NCBI GenBank assembly: GCA_011037195.1
Contig: JAAEAF010001591.1
Location: forward strand, 57,799-121,798
Source of the DNA: Triatoma infestans
Taxonomy: Eukaryota > Arthropoda > Insecta > Hemiptera > Reduviidae
Direction: 5' to 3'
DNA: 64,000 bases
The notes under the pieces were generated by a model. The model was not told the origin of the DNA, did not search any database, and was given only the letters and a program-made list of their open reading frames with translations. Positions 46,330 through 58,900 of the stretch are shown here, in pieces (position 1 is the stretch's first letter; each line of letters opens with the position of its first letter). Position numbers and translations under genes: made by a program.

Positions 46330-47395
46330 TTTCAACGTTAAAATTTTTGACTTTATTCAAAAATAGCTTTATTCAGTTTCAAAAAAATCACAAAAGGTTT
46401 AAATTAAACTTGATATTTTAATTGTCTGTGAGAATAGGCAATGCAGTAAACATCTGACACTCGAAATCGGGTACCACTTGAATTGTTTTTTATTGAAATA
46501 TTTTTCTCGACAGTAACAACTATTTTCTTTAAACTTTGAATACTTATTAGTTAGCTCTGGAGATTTTACTACGTTACATTTTCCTCTAAATACCATTTCA
46601 GTGTATAAACAGACTGTTAAAGGCAAATTTACCACTTTGTAGAAAAGTAAATTAGTGGGAAATGCAGTAAGAGAACTGTTTTCTAAATTTTCTTAACATG
46701 TCCTTATCATTATAGTTATTATCATAAGTATTGGGATCGTGCCAAATTGTCGAAATTGAGTGTTATCCTGAAATATATGCTTTGAAGGTCCCTGAGTATG
46801 CAAAAAAAAAAAGGCTTTAGCGAATGTGTGTGTATGTATTAACAAAATATTCTTTATATTCGTTTCCTGTTGACACAGAAAAACGTCATTCCTTTTTTTT
46901 TTAAAAAAAAAAAAAAACATTCTTCACGCAAATCTAATTTTTGGAAGTTTCTGTGAAAGCAGCATTCCTCTAAAAGTATCACAATCAGTACAATGTTTAG
47001 TTCTACTACCTATATAATATTCAGGAAATGTTAGAAGCATTGCGGAATTCTAAATTTGAAAAAAATCGGTTAACCGGACATGCGAATTTACAAAATTAAT
47101 TTTTGAGCTTATTGGTTTTTGTCAAAAATGGCTAATATTTAAACTGTTGAACAGATGTAATCCTATCACTTTTATTTGAAACATATTTCTGGAAAAATTG
47201 ACTTTAGCCGGTTCTGTGACGTTTCAAAATGGAGTTTGTTCTGTGAGAGCAGCTCACTGACAATACACTCACTTCATGAACTAACCTGCCATAGGTTATT
47301 AACCATCAACAATTCATTTTATAATATTGTATTAACTACAGTAAGAAAAAGCTGTGTGAATATTTTATACCAGATTTTTTTTTGTCTAGAATAAA
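46330..47395 (-). repeat. Family K copies, reverse, diverged
   Basis: A fragment lies at 46340-46630. A longer copy runs from GTATTGGGATCGTGCCAAAT (46730) to GTAAGAAAAAGCTGTGTGAA and ACCAGATTTTTTTT at 47390. Poly-A/T runs near 46800-46915 disrupt it. Confidence 0.6.
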
Positions 47396-47879
47396 TATTG
47401 GCGAAGCTCTAAAATAGTGAATTTGGGTATTTAGCAAATTAGAAAACATTCAACTAATCATAATATTTATAATTGATGAATGGAAAGAGGAAGCATTTTA
47501 GTTTTAATTTAAAAAGAAATTATTTTAGCATTTTTAGTTTTTCCTATTTAACAGTAATCAATCTACCTATAGATCCATAACTAGTAATTAATATTGGAAT
47601 TAGAGTTGTAAATTGCTTGAATATAACCTAGTTGTGTTATAGACTTTTAGGAAGGTAATTTATCGCGTGCTTAAGAAGTATTAAAGCTTTTAATATACCA
47701 GTGCACACGTGGGCAGTTAACACGCCCTAATTTTTTTATGCCACACGTGTATACTAATGAGTGTTTAAATTCTTATGTTGGTTAGTGACACCTGGAAATA
47801 TAATCAGCTAAGTTCCATAATTTTATGAAACTTAAATGAAGCGTCTGAATGATGTGTTACTTTAATTTTTAATAGGGTC

Positions 47880-48070
47880 TATTTACTTTCTCTTAATGCT
47901 GTAAAAGTAAGTAGGTATTCAATTGTGTTAGATTTTAGAAATCGAATTATCTCGGGAAATATACGATTAGAGGTCCCCAGAGTATGAAAAAAAAATGTAT
48001 TTAGCGAATAGAGTCTATATCGTGTTATGTGTGAACAAAATAGCGCAACAGAGAAATGTTGCAGGTTACC
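47880..48070 (-). repeat. Family K right-end fragment
   Basis: TTTACTTTCTCTTAATGCTG, then AGAGGTCCCCAGAGTATG and TTTAGCGAATAGAGTC match the reverse right end of the family; it stops after the short GTGTGAAC tract. Confidence 0.6.
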
Positions 48071-49415
48071 TCAAACATGATATTCACCAGGAGAGCTGTT
48101 TTAATGAATGGTTTTTCAGTTGTTTGCGATACAATATTCTAGAATTTATGGTTTAAGTTATTAATATTTTTCCAACAAATATAAAATTTAGAATTTACTC
48201 GTGGGTCTTGAACTGGGGACCTCTTAGATATGTATAAGTTCACACATAACCTACCAAATCTAGTCAAATAATCTGAATGTAACTTTTTATTTTACTTAAC
48301 CATATACGACATAAATATATCAAATACCTAGCATACTTAATTCGTGTATTTAATTGTTTCCACAAATTTAATAAAAAATAACTATTCCCATTAAATCTTT
48401 GCCATACAACTTCCATTTAATAATAAAGAAACAATCACTATCTAATCATAAAGTAACTAACCTAACTTTTAACCTTAAAATAAATTAATCATTTTTATGT
48501 GTATATAATAAGGGATTTTTACATTATGTCAGAAATGTTTTAACTAATTACTAATTTACATAATTTATTTTTACTGCTTTATTGATATATTACCTGGCAG
48601 CTTAAAGTTCGTGATCTTATAGAACAGATGATTTGCCTGTTTACCAAGTTAGCATTACCTGTATTATGACGAAAGTTTAGGTAATATTATGTATACTCTA
48701 TGGCTACTCTCTGCAGATGCCTTGTCCTGTAAATAATAAATCACATGTAGTGACTATAATAATATTGCAACATAACCTGCAAGATTCATATTTCACTAAT
48801 GAACTGGTATTACCTACTTAAAGCGGCTTAGTTAAGTTGTCTGCCACTTGAAACCAGGTCGCCTTTTATTTTGCATTTTAAAAATTTTGTTTACTTTCAT
48901 TTTTAACGTAATATTTTTACGATGAAGTGTTTCGTTTTGCATAAATTGAGCCAATGCTTTGGATTATAAAATGTATTCAAACTATTTTCTTAAAACATGT
49001 ACTTGAAGCTAAATAACGTTGTATATACTTTACTCGAATACCTTTTCTTTTCAGGGAATATACCATTTTTACTTTTAGCAGAAATAATTTTTTTTTATGA
49101 AAAACTCGGAAGATGTTAATGTTTTTTTTTCGTGATTTGCGGTGTGGTCGATTGGCAAAACGCCCAAGTTTCATTGCTTTCATTCATTTCTTTTTAGTCG
49201 ATGATTTCAAGACTGTTTATCAAGACATCCTGAGACAATCTGAGATACACATGTATTATAGTTATATTTCTGCAAGCAATATCAATAATAAAAATCTGGT
49301 ATCCAAAATCTTACTCAACTTTTTCTTTACGCATTTTTTCAACATCCAATTGGAATCTTTCTTTCAAACCCGGGATTTAATGTTGTTTAATACTATTTAA
49401 GCGGTGAAATAGTCG

Positions 49416-49945
49416 AACATGTTTAAATGAAACTTTAGAGAAGAGAAGCCCTACCACAAGCACTATTCTTGGACAAAAGACTGGCCTGGAACCCTCACAC
49501 ATGGCTCAAACGCTCCGACATCAAAATATGTTTTAGACTTCTCCCCAAACTGCTTGGCAAATCATACATGCTCCAAATTATCACTCTCCAATAAAAGCCT
49601 CCCTTGCATCTTCTTGCTGAGACCACTATGGACTTACGGACTGGAACTGTACGGAACTGGCAAGCGTTGTAATCTGAACCGCATCCAAACCATCCAATCC
49701 AAAATCCACATTACTAGCAGTCTTTTCTATGTATCCAACCTTATCCTCCACACAGATCTCAATATTCCTTTCGTCAACACTCTGGCTAATACCCTTTATA
49801 ACAAATTCCACAATAAGCTCCTATCGCACTCTAATCTTTTAGCCCAACCCCTCACCTTACATTCCCTCCCTGGAAATCCTCAACAACTTTTAAAGCGCCA
49901 TTGGCCTCGCGACCTTTTAAAAGAGCTTCCAGCGTAAACATGTTT
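49416..49945 (+). mobile_element. Jockey-type LINE 3' coding fragment
   Basis: Translation in two frames gives LDKRLAWNPHTWLKRSDIKI then LLPKLLGKS (49468-49560), LRPLWTYGLELYGTGKRCNL near 49617-49680, YVSNLILHTDLNIPFVNTLA near 49728-49790, NLLAQPL and LKRHWPRDLL. This is the post-RT thumb region of Jockey-clade LINEs. AACATGTTT occurs at 49416-49424 and 49937-49945, a possible 9-bp TSD. Oddly, sequence stops at the stop codon with no 3' UTR or tail. Confidence 0.8.
49554..49937 (+). pseudogene. Jockey-type ORF2 C-terminus, open 127 codons
   Basis: The frame starts within the LINE after a frameshift near 49560-49590 and runs open to TAA. It contains WTYGLELYGT and YVSNLILHTDLNIPF, and ends RHWPRDLLKELPA. 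The reverse-transcriptase core is missing, so it is a pseudogene. Confidence 0.75.
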
Positions 49946-50450
49946 TGAGGTCCACTGAGCATGAGAAATATGCAAATGCTGTAAGTGTGTGCAAAATATT
50001 TCTAAAACAAAAAATTACAGAAAGTCCAAACTTGACAATCGTTTGTTATTTATCACCATTGAGATACGACAGAAAGCTATCTGTAAAAATTCCACAACCA
50101 TAGGTACCACTTTACCGAATGGATCTTTCTGTTTATTTTTGGGCGCTTTTCTTTAAAATTGGTATATATGAACTACATATATTAAGAGCTGTACCTTTTG
50201 TTTGAAACATTTCTCCAGGGGGCTTTAAGTGGACGTTTTCCTTAAAGTGCTAATTTAGTTCATTATACGATTCCTTCATCTAAATAATATTAATTAGAAT
50301 TAAATATAGTGCCAAAAGTCTGAGTTTGAAAAAAATCGATTGATCGAAAGTGCATTTTTTCTGAACAAATTTTTTTTTTCCAGTTTTTTGGGATTTTCCC
50401 CATAAAAACCCCTACGACATAACTTCGGCTATTTACCCATTTTAGGCTGC
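49938..50450 (-). repeat. Family K fragment next to the Jockey remnant
   Basis: Opens in the middle of the right end (CATGTTTTGAGGTCCACTGA) and continues AAAAAATTACAGAAAGTCCA, TAGGTACCACTTTACCG, then TCGATTGATCGAAAGTGCAT at 50335. Confidence 0.6.
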
Positions 50451-51469
50451 GCTAGCAATTGATCGTTTAATTGGATATCCAAGAGGTGCGTGAGAACTTC
50501 ATCCCCCCCACTTGTGTTTGCAACTTTTTTCCCGAGATTCATTTAAGGAGGTTTTGGGGGAGATGTAAGGTTATGCTTCCTTCAAAAAATGGTATTATTA
50601 ATTTTAGATTTTCCCATTAATATAACATAGAAGACAACTAAACATTTTGTAAGAATTATAAGTTGGAAAAAAATTGTCATTTATAAATTACTAAGTCTAG
50701 AATATGCGATACAAAAATCCAAATCAGGGAATGTAATAAAACTTGTAACCTTTTAAATAAATTCACAGATTTAAAAGTGAATACATATCTATGCTTCAGT
50801 GATGTAAATATGTATGTATATTTAATGAGTTCTATCATATCCTTGTACAGTTTAAGATCTGAATATCAATGATTCATCATAAATATATACTCATTTAGTT
50901 ACCATTCAAATTAGTTGTTTATATAAAATTCCTGGTATCAGTAATGCCCTGTTTATCTTAATTCGTGTTTCAAATGATGTGCTCTTACAGAAGCAGAATA
51001 TCATTTCTCTATGTTTTGTTTCACTTGACGTTTAAATTAAATTGAAACAAAAAAAAAAAGAAAAGAAAGAAGGTTATTTATTGGTTATTCATGTAGATTC
51101 AGTGTTGATGGGTGCCGAAGGCTTATTACTGCTGGTTCTTATTTGAAAATAGGCCGCCTATTGAATATTTTCTTCTTCTTTTTTTTTTACCAACATTCAT
51201 CACGTTATTATTTTTATCTAATCTTTATTTTTGTGTGGCTTTTATTTGGAGAATATATCTTTACTAGAGTCTTCGTGGGAATGTATTATACCTAGCTCTG
51301 TATGAACTTATATCACTATTAATATCGATTCATAAATTTAATGTTTTTATAATATTCATTTAAATTGCTTATGTATGTAGTTCTCATATTCTATAATTAA
51401 TTTATAGTATTTAATATTGTGTACAAGTTGTAAGTATAGATCTCCTGGTTTTTACGATATCATTAAAAA

Positions 51470-52280
51470 AAAAATCTGAGGTGAAACACTCACATGACTT
51501 TCCCTTTATGCAAATTATACATTTATAATTGACACATTTTCTTCAAACTTATCATCCTTACTAAATGTTTACTTCTCTTCTATTTTTTCCTACCTAGGAA
51601 AGTCTAAATTAATAAAATGACTTTGTTGAGGAAAGTATAACCCCCATCTCCAAATAAAACTTTTTAATTGAACTTCTCCGATAAAATTGTCAAACAAAAG
51701 TGATAGGTGTCAGTATGTATAGTTACTATACCAAATTTAATGAAACCCGTCGGGTGTGTTATAGAGAAAATCGCAGAACACTCAAAAATCTGTTCAGTTA
51801 AAAACGCACTTCCCATCAATCGATTTTCCTCAAACTCGAAATAATGGGCAACATATTTTATTCTAATTAACATTATTTTGATAATAAAATTATATGATAA
51901 ACTAAAATAGCACTTTAGAGGAAAACATTACCCCACCTCATGCACAAAAGTCTCCTTAAATGAATTTTCTCGGTGAATTGTTTCAAATAAAGTTGTAGCA
52001 CTTTATATGTTTAGTTAATATATATTATTCTTAAAGAAAATCGTTGTAGTCATTTTCGAGAAAATTAAAAAAAATGAAAAATTCATTCAGTGAAAGGTAA
52101 CAGTAAAATAATGTGAAATAATAATTGAAACAGCGTGTGACCATAATTGTGAGCTATGCAGTTCATATAGGCACACACTCACACCCACACACACACATAT
52201 CCCAATACGTGTTTCCGGTGACAACACGATATCGAAAATTTGACACGATTACAATACTTCCTCTTTTTTACCAGACATAA
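51470..52280 (+). repeat. Family K copy
   Basis: From AAATCTGAGGTGAAACACTC and ATGACTTTCCCTTTATG to CGAAAATTTGACACGATTAC and AATACTTCCTC. It has ACGCACTTCCCATCAATCGA at 51806 and a CA tract at 52178-52196. Confidence 0.7.
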
Positions 52281-53916
52281 GAGAAATTAAAAATTGACAT
52301 AGAAATTTGACAGACAGAATTATTACAATTTAGTAGACAGGAATAATTTCACTTAAAAAAAAAAAACTGATCAAATAAATAAATTACAAGAAACAAAAAA
52401 CACAATTTATATAGTGTTGTGAAATATCTGTATAATAAAAATACCTATACACTTACATAGGATTTAGCCTTCAAGTAGTAATGCAGGCTAACCCGCAATA
52501 CCGTGTCAGGTCAGGGATTAAAGTGGATATAGAGACCCGCATTGCTTTAGTTTGCGTGCAACGTTAATATACGACCTTAGTGGCTATGTTATGTTAGTTT
52601 TAGTTTTGTCAAGCTAGGTCATAAATATTTTACACGCTACATCAAAAAAAGTAATAACTATTGCAAGAGCTTAAAGAAAATAAAGTTGACTTTTCTGTTT
52701 ATGCAGTGTAATAAGTATGCAGATACATGTTATTAATTTTCATTGATTTTATATTGGTGCAGTAATTTATGAGAGCCAATAATTCTAAGAATATTCACCT
52801 TTAATTCATATACAATATGAACATAGTATGACAATGGTAAAACAACGGCTCTAAAGATGTTTTAGAAATAATGTGTATAATCACATATAAAGTTGATCCC
52901 AATACAAATTTAGTCATGGTTAATTTAGTGTGGTTAATTACTGAGTGTTCCACCAGAGTGTAGCAGCATCAAAGGTCTTCTTTCTAACCTAAAATTTATT
53001 TTTATTGTATCATTACAATAATATAATTATTGAATTAACTTGTAAATAGATACACTTTTCTTTTTTTTTTACTGTCCTCCAGCGTATGAGATTAACAACT
53101 TTCCTATAATCTTAGCAAACAAAAGTTATTACTTACTAATAATTTACTATTATAAAATGGAGGTTTTTTGTTTTGTTTTTATAGAAACAATATTTGTAGA
53201 TATAAAAGAAATACGAACAGGTCAAATTTTTTTTTAATAACTCTTTTCAGATTTCCTTGATTGCAAAGTATCAAAATAAGGACAAAATCTAATCATTTAA
53301 AGGAAATTATTATCAGAAGAATTCAAGAAAACACTAATTGTTATAAACTTCCAGAGTTAGAAAATTTACTTTACACTATAAAAAAAAAACTATCTTTGTG
53401 AATTTGTATATTTTTCTTCCACTATTAATGTTGACATTTTTATTATAAAGGAAATATAAAACACTCTACCAAGGTCACAGTGGTTTTTATTATATTTTAA
53501 TCGATACATTTAAATTATCTCTCTCCACACATGAATTTCTTCGCAGTTTGATAGAACTTGCTGACAACTAAGACAATGTCCAGTTGTCTTCTCTGTTGTT
53601 TTCAGACAGAATAAATTTTTCGATGATTGAATATTGAACTGATTGTGATGTGACTTCAGTGAGAAGTAATCTACAACAGTATAGTCTGATTTAACTTTTA
53701 ACTGATTCCTTAACAATATCAAACTTAAATAGGCATAAATAGATTTTAGTTTTTTGTCTAGCCGGATTTTCGAACTAACTTTTCCAATAAATTTGGAAGT
53801 TTTTCATTTCCTAATAAATTTTTTTCTAAAATAACGATTTTTTTTTTATCAGTGTTAACTTTTTCTTGATTATTTACTTAATTGTTTATATATGATTCTG
53901 TTTATGTTTGATTTAG

Positions 53917-54031
53917 GCGTCCGAAAGAAAGTTGAATCCACCACGTGAGCGAGCAGCTACCCCCAGGGAAATACTAATGGAATCCATTAAAGATGGCAGA
54001 GTAAACTTGAAACCATCTCCAGTTAATAAAA
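53917..54031 (+). CDS. spire: spire internal exon: third WH2-type segment
   Basis: Acceptor TGATTTAG|GCGTCC; donor AAAA|GTGAGT. It has 38 codons plus one base, so the next exon starts in phase 1. The translation begins ASERKLNPP, the tail following the second WH2 helix (SARKL-P-P in human SPIRE1), then TPREILMESIKDGRVNLKPS, a WH2 helix with its L-K tail, and ends SPVNK. A fourth WH2, the Spir box and the FYVE-like zinc finger should follow in exons outside the window. Confidence 0.93.
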
Positions 54032-54305
54032 GTGAGTTTTTTTTTTTAGAATTTCTTGTTTATTTATATCTATTTTATTTAATTATGAGAAATTTATGTA
54101 ATTTTGTAAATTTTCCCAAGTAATATCTCTCTAGGATATAACCAAGACAATTCGGCTCTTCTATAATGTAATCTAAGTCAGCAGGACATCACTGATATGA
54201 TAGTGGAAAATCTAAGCCTTCAAAATGAGATCAATAACATGTTTTATAACCCCATTTGAATCTTATACTGTTAAGAGTTTATAGGATTATAATAATTATT
54301 TTTGT

Positions 54306-54500
54306 TAGGGAAGGGCTTAGCACAGTGGTAGCTTACTGGACTTAAAACGAAAGTCCCGGGTTTGAGTCCAGCAGTGCTGCCCTTAGATTTTTTTCCTTCT
54401 TCCTATAGTTCATTGCCCGGCGGAGTGTTGTCTGTAATAGAGAACACTGTCTGGAGTCCAACTCTGCACTATCCCCTAATAAAATGTGTCTACAATTTTT
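54306..54500 (+). mobile_element. SINE family S1, second copy
   Basis: GGGAAGGGCTTAGCACAGTG (A-box region) and CGGGTTTGAGTCCAGCAGTG (B-box) are followed by GCCCTTAGATTTTTTTCC and GTTGTCTGTAATAGAGAACA, matching 6172-6340. It lacks the GACCATAGATGTTGACGCGC 3' block seen in the other copies, and the last 60 bp are diverged. Confidence 0.8.
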
Positions 54501-55682
54501 TTCCTTGTTCAAACCAAAACAACTTTGCATGGAGAGAGGTCCGATGCTAATATCAAAATGCTCATTCATTATGAAAGACGGTTTTACACATTGATTTTAT
54601 ATATAGGCGTTTTTGGAATTTTGGAATTTCCAATATTATGCTATCTCATATCGAAAGCTTAGATACTTTAAAGATCTACTAGACGATAGTCGCTTAATAA
54701 ACTTCTTGTCCCTATTATACATCATGATGAAATATAATTGAAAACAAAACTATTCCTAAATAACATGAAAGTTCTTCATATATTTAAAAAAAAAAATGTA
54801 TAATTAATATTTTGGAGAAATTAAACTAGGTACCTTAATTGTTAACACTGCTAGTTGTTTGGTCGTTTTTATTTTATTGGGTTTCCATAATTTTATGTCT
54901 GATTTTACTTAATTAAAAAAAAAAAAAAAAATAGTTTGCTACTGAGTATGATGTAAATTGAAATTATAATAATATCCCCCATTCATGTAATCATAAGGTT
55001 TCGGATTTATATATAACCTGCTTTAGGAAAATATATTTGATTTATTTCTTTACAAATTTTAATTATAGTGGATTAGATAGAAACCTTCACTTTAGCTTTA
55101 AGATAACTTAATATTGTTTTGAAGTAGTAAATTTATTTATATTTACAAATTTAACAGAAGAAAATAATTAATTTAAAGGAAGAAAAATAAAATGGAGACT
55201 AATCTTTCCATGTTGTGTTGCTTTCCATTTGCATAGTCGTGCAACCTAGTGGTGATATTCTCAAGTAATTCGTTCCCATGGATAATAATGTTCTGTACAA
55301 TAACTAATTAACAAATTTTTTTCCGATTTTTCTTTAAATTTTTCTTTCTTTTATTTTCATACAGAGAAAAATTCTTCTTTATTCTCTCAGTAATGTAATA
55401 ATAATATTGCTTGTCATAATATTAGTAAAATTTTCCTCCAAAACTAGGATCTGATAGAAAATAATGAACAGAACCCTATTCTATTGATTACATTGTTCAA
55501 TTTTAGTAGTTAATCTCTCTTTTCATTACAAATTCCATTAATTTCCAGTGCAAGGTTCAAGTCTTATGGACCTTTATCACGAATATAGAGACCTTATTGA
55601 TTTAGTTTTCTTAGTTTATATGGAAGAAAAAATAAAGATTATACTTGAGATAATTATTTTTACTCACTCGACATTTATTTAA

Positions 55683-55931
55683 ATGTTATTAACCATAGGA
55701 TCAATAGTGTACTTAAAGTTTTGTGATTCCTCAGTATACTTGGGTGGTAAACTTAGAAAAATTGTACCCACTGACTTTGTGGGTACTTGGTGTGGTTTTC
55801 TTCCTGGAAATCATGAACCTCTTAAACCCATGCAACTCTTTATTGGTTTATTAGGAATTCTTATTGATTCCAACTTGGTATTTAACAATTGTGAAATAAC
55901 AATTGAAAAATTGAAAGGGATTCAATTTTGA
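55683..55931 (+). other. Unrecognised 82-codon open frame
   Basis: The predicted peptide has mixed composition unlike the low-complexity frames around it (includes DSSVYLGGKLRKIVPTDFVG and GTWCGFLPGNHEPLKPMQLF). I recognise no family. There is an AG just upstream (ACCATAG, 55699) but no donor that would make it a plausible exon. It might be a fragment of an old transposon or retrocopy. Confidence 0.2.
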
Positions 55932-56804
55932 GTCAAATTTTCATCTTTGGATGTCGGTAATTTGTATTTTTTTTTTTTTTTTTTTGGACACTCACTTATT
56001 CTTTTTAAATATCTTATTGTACAAACTGAGATTTATCTTTAGATATTTTTCTTAAAAATCCTGGATACAATTCCAGTCGAAATAAGTTCTCGGGATAAGC
56101 CAAGAAAATAGAATAAATGTTAAGAAACAAACTATATCATAATAAAAGTATAATGAATAACGTTACTCGATTTTATACTAGACCCATTGTTTCAGGAGGA
56201 TATGACACAAAGTTCTATATAACGCGAGCTACAATAACGTGAAGAATGAATATTTCGTTTGGCATATACAAAACAAAACAAAAAATATGTGCAATTTTTA
56301 TTTTTCTGTTTTATTTTTTTTTTTCTTCGTATACTTTTCTGTTATTGAATTAAAGTTTTCAAAATTACATCTTTTGTGTATTTTTCATTAATTTAATTTT
56401 AGTAAAATTCATTCATTGTGTTAGTTAAAAGGTTTTCCAAGTTCATTAATCTATTTCAGGTTTGTTCCCCAGGGTAATTAAAATGCTGGTAGTTAGCTAA
56501 CTGGGTAAATTAATGTTTTAAATTTCCTTGGAGTATTGCTTTTATAATATTTATTAGGCTGGAAATTAATTTTATAAATATAATCAATTAATAAGATTTT
56601 TTTTTAATTTCTGTTAAAATAAAAATTTCATTTATTTAATTTTTTTTATTTATTCATTTTTATTAATGAACAAAAAACGCAAGCTGTTTTTTAGGGATAG
56701 ATTGGTAACTTTTATCTTCAAACTTATAAATATTGAAGAATTTTCAGTGACCTGGTGCAAACTTTTGGTGCTTATTCTTTTGAAAACAAACTTATGATAA
56801 TAAA

Positions 56805-57115
56805 TCTGGTATTTTATCCATCGTAGCATGCATATTTATATTGTTCCTGGTCGGTTTCGGATTTTCACCCATCGTCGGAGCAAATTCAGCAAGTACGTGT
56901 AGAGATTTCACTTCAACGTGTTACACTCACAATTTAACATAACCTTATAACCTTCCCACATATATACAACCAACAAGTGTGGGTGTAAAAGAAACATTAC
57001 CTTAAAGTGAAATCTCTACCCGAAACTTGCTGATTTTGCTCTGACTGGATGAAATCCGAACCGGTCGTGAACAAAATGAATATCATGCTAAGACGGATAC
57101 AATACCAGACTGTTT
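56805..57115. mobile_element. Palindromic element P5, hammerhead-like relative
   Basis: Inverted arms about 56805-56920 and 57000-57115. The outer parts are TCTGGTATTTTATCCATCG and CGGATACAATACCAGA; the inner parts TAGAGATTTCACTT and AAGTGAAATCTCTA. Read in reverse, the left arm has CGACGATGGGTGAAAATCCG followed by AAACCGACC, the layout of the P1-P3 hammerheads with U4 changed to C. The right arm has CTGACTG...ATCCGAACCGGTC. Both cores are damaged. Confidence 0.55.
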
Positions 57116-57234
57116 TTTTTTGTTTTTTTTTGGAATGCTTGGGGGCGTCGGAGTTTAGGAATATCATAAGATATTTTAGTCAGAAGACTTTTTTTCTAGG
57201 GAGATAAGAGCCTACTGGCTTAGCTCCCACCCCT

Positions 57235-57845
57235 TTGGGCATCCATATTAATAATAATAATAATGTAGTGATTATTTTTTATACGACACAATCAGGTTGC
57301 GAAAATAATCCATCAAAGATTGCAATAAAATGCAAACTTTTGAAAGGAAAGGCACCATACTATAAGTATGATGATCCGTTTCCTGTATTGGGTCAAGTGA
57401 CATCAGGCTGCACTATTGTAGGATCGTGCTCACTGATAAAACAGTTCCTTGCGATAGGTCGGGTCGTGCTAAAAAAAGTGATAAATCCGTCTACATTGCT
57501 ACATTATCCGTCTATATTGCTATACCAAACACGCATGGATTCTTGAAGAGAGGGGAAAGGAGACCTCTCAATGAGAAAGTATGAAGACTCTCAGAAGAAA
57601 TCAAACGGATTTAGAACCTGCAAAGTGTACGTCTGTTTCTACTACTCATTTCTTCGCTAGCATTGTACCCACAGCTCTTATTTGGGCTCTCGAAGGCTCG
57701 ATCTGTCAAAAAATCTCTAAATTTTCATGCAGAAGGCTATTATTATATGAATACTACTAGGAGTGCCCTAAGTTTCCCAGTACCAGTAATTCTGGACGTT
57801 AGAAGTGCTTCGTTTAACCCATACTTCAACTTACTAACCAGCAAC
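57235..57845 (+). mobile_element. LINE 3' coding fragment, degraded (LINE-C)
   Basis: Starts after an AAT repeat (57247-57263). Frame-corrected reading gives KAPYYKYDDPFPVL, SLTDKTVPCDRS, YIAIPNTHGFLKRGE, LSEEIKRI, SIVPTALIWALEG and LNFHAEGYYYMNTTRSA. This matches the C-terminal stretch, found after RT in several arthropod LINEs, that runs LTD--V-CNRPDI, YLIDIAIPNTHN, EI-R-W, VP--I--LG and Q-A-L-NT--IVRKFL. The match is to my memory of that pattern. There are at least three frameshifts. Confidence 0.6.
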
Positions 57846-57859
57846 AAAAGCTAAGATTT

Positions 57860-58900
57860 TTATAAGATAATAATTATAATTTCCTCGTGTAAGAAGGATC
57901 TGCGTTGTTTCGGGCGTTGGTTGCCGCGGAAGTGGAATTCAGCCCACTGAACCTCAGCCAGGATACAGAGGAAGCAAATGCGGCCGATCCGGGTGCTATG
58001 TGGAGAGTAAAAAGCCTTTCATGGTCAATACATGACAGTGACACGGTAGATAAGGAAGCGTCTATGGCCTGGCTGAAACGTGGGCGCCTTTATCTGGAAA
58101 TGGAAGGCAACCTTATTGCGACTCAGACCAGCTCATAGCCACAAGGTACCACAAGCGTCACATATTGAAGGACCCAAGGTGTAGACAGCAGGTGTAGGCT
58201 TTGTAGCAGTGTCCCCGAGATGGTGCACCATATCCTGGTCGCCTGTCCTCCCTGACTCAGAGGGGTTATCTACAACGCCACAATAGTGTGGCGAAGATAG
58301 TGCACAGGGAGTTGGTGCAGTTATTGGAATTGGCCAAAGATGTCAAGCCCTATTGTAAATATAATATAAAAAGGACCGGTTGTGGTCATATAATCGTATT
58401 TATTGGGACAGAGTCGTTCTTACCAACCAGACATAGTGTGGTTACAATTGACCACGTCTTTATCATTAACATTACCATCCCAGTTGCCGTCAGCCTCATT
58501 AGAATTGAGAATGAGAAGCTATCGAAGTACAGGCCATTGGCCGCTGAGATCAGCTGAATATGGAGAGCTGTGGTGTTCGTCCTGGAGGAGATTGTCCTGT
58601 TGGTTTTATCCAGTTTGTAGGGTTGCTTCCGAAGTCGCTGAGTGGAGGATTGCGTAAAGTAGGAATCCGAGAAGCGCTGAACACAGAAACGCAGCAAGCT
58701 GTTATCCTGCACTTATGCAGAATTATTGTTCGGGAGACTCTAGTACCTGAACACAGCCAATCAGGGTAGTCTGCTGAGAATCGACGACTACCCAGTTTGT
58801 ACCAAACAGTTACCGGATTTGGATTGATGACTCCCTTGCTTTTAGCCCGCGAGATATTGAAAAACAAAACAAATAATAATAATAATAAGTAATAATAAAC
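57860..58900 (+). mobile_element. LINE 3' fragment with (AAT)n end (LINE-D)
   Basis: Reading order: DKEASMAWLKRGRLYLEMEG near 58050-58100, CRLCSSVPEMVHHILVACP near 58195-58250 (C-x2-C...H-x4-C zinc motif), VHRELVQLLELA (58300), LIRIENEKLSKYRPLAAEI near 58500-58550 and LLPKSLSGGLRKVGIREALN near 58620-58680, then an (AAT)n-like tail at 58873-58900. This is the same general C-terminal architecture as LINE-C but a different family. Frames break often, so it is dead. Confidence 0.75.

Larger units (their letters stand above)
34977..53916. other. spire intron, about 18.9 kb
   Basis: The largest intron in the window. It joins RPPLRK to ASERKL, which are contiguous in other Spire proteins, so no exon is expected inside. 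Listed separately are its transposons and repeats. Stretches with nothing recognisable: 34977-35650, 36060-36490, 38011-39550, 40910-42820, 44230-44825, 48075-49415, 50450-51465 and 52285-53916. All are AT-rich. Many 60-85 codon frames there are low-complexity and lack motifs. Confidence 0.8.
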
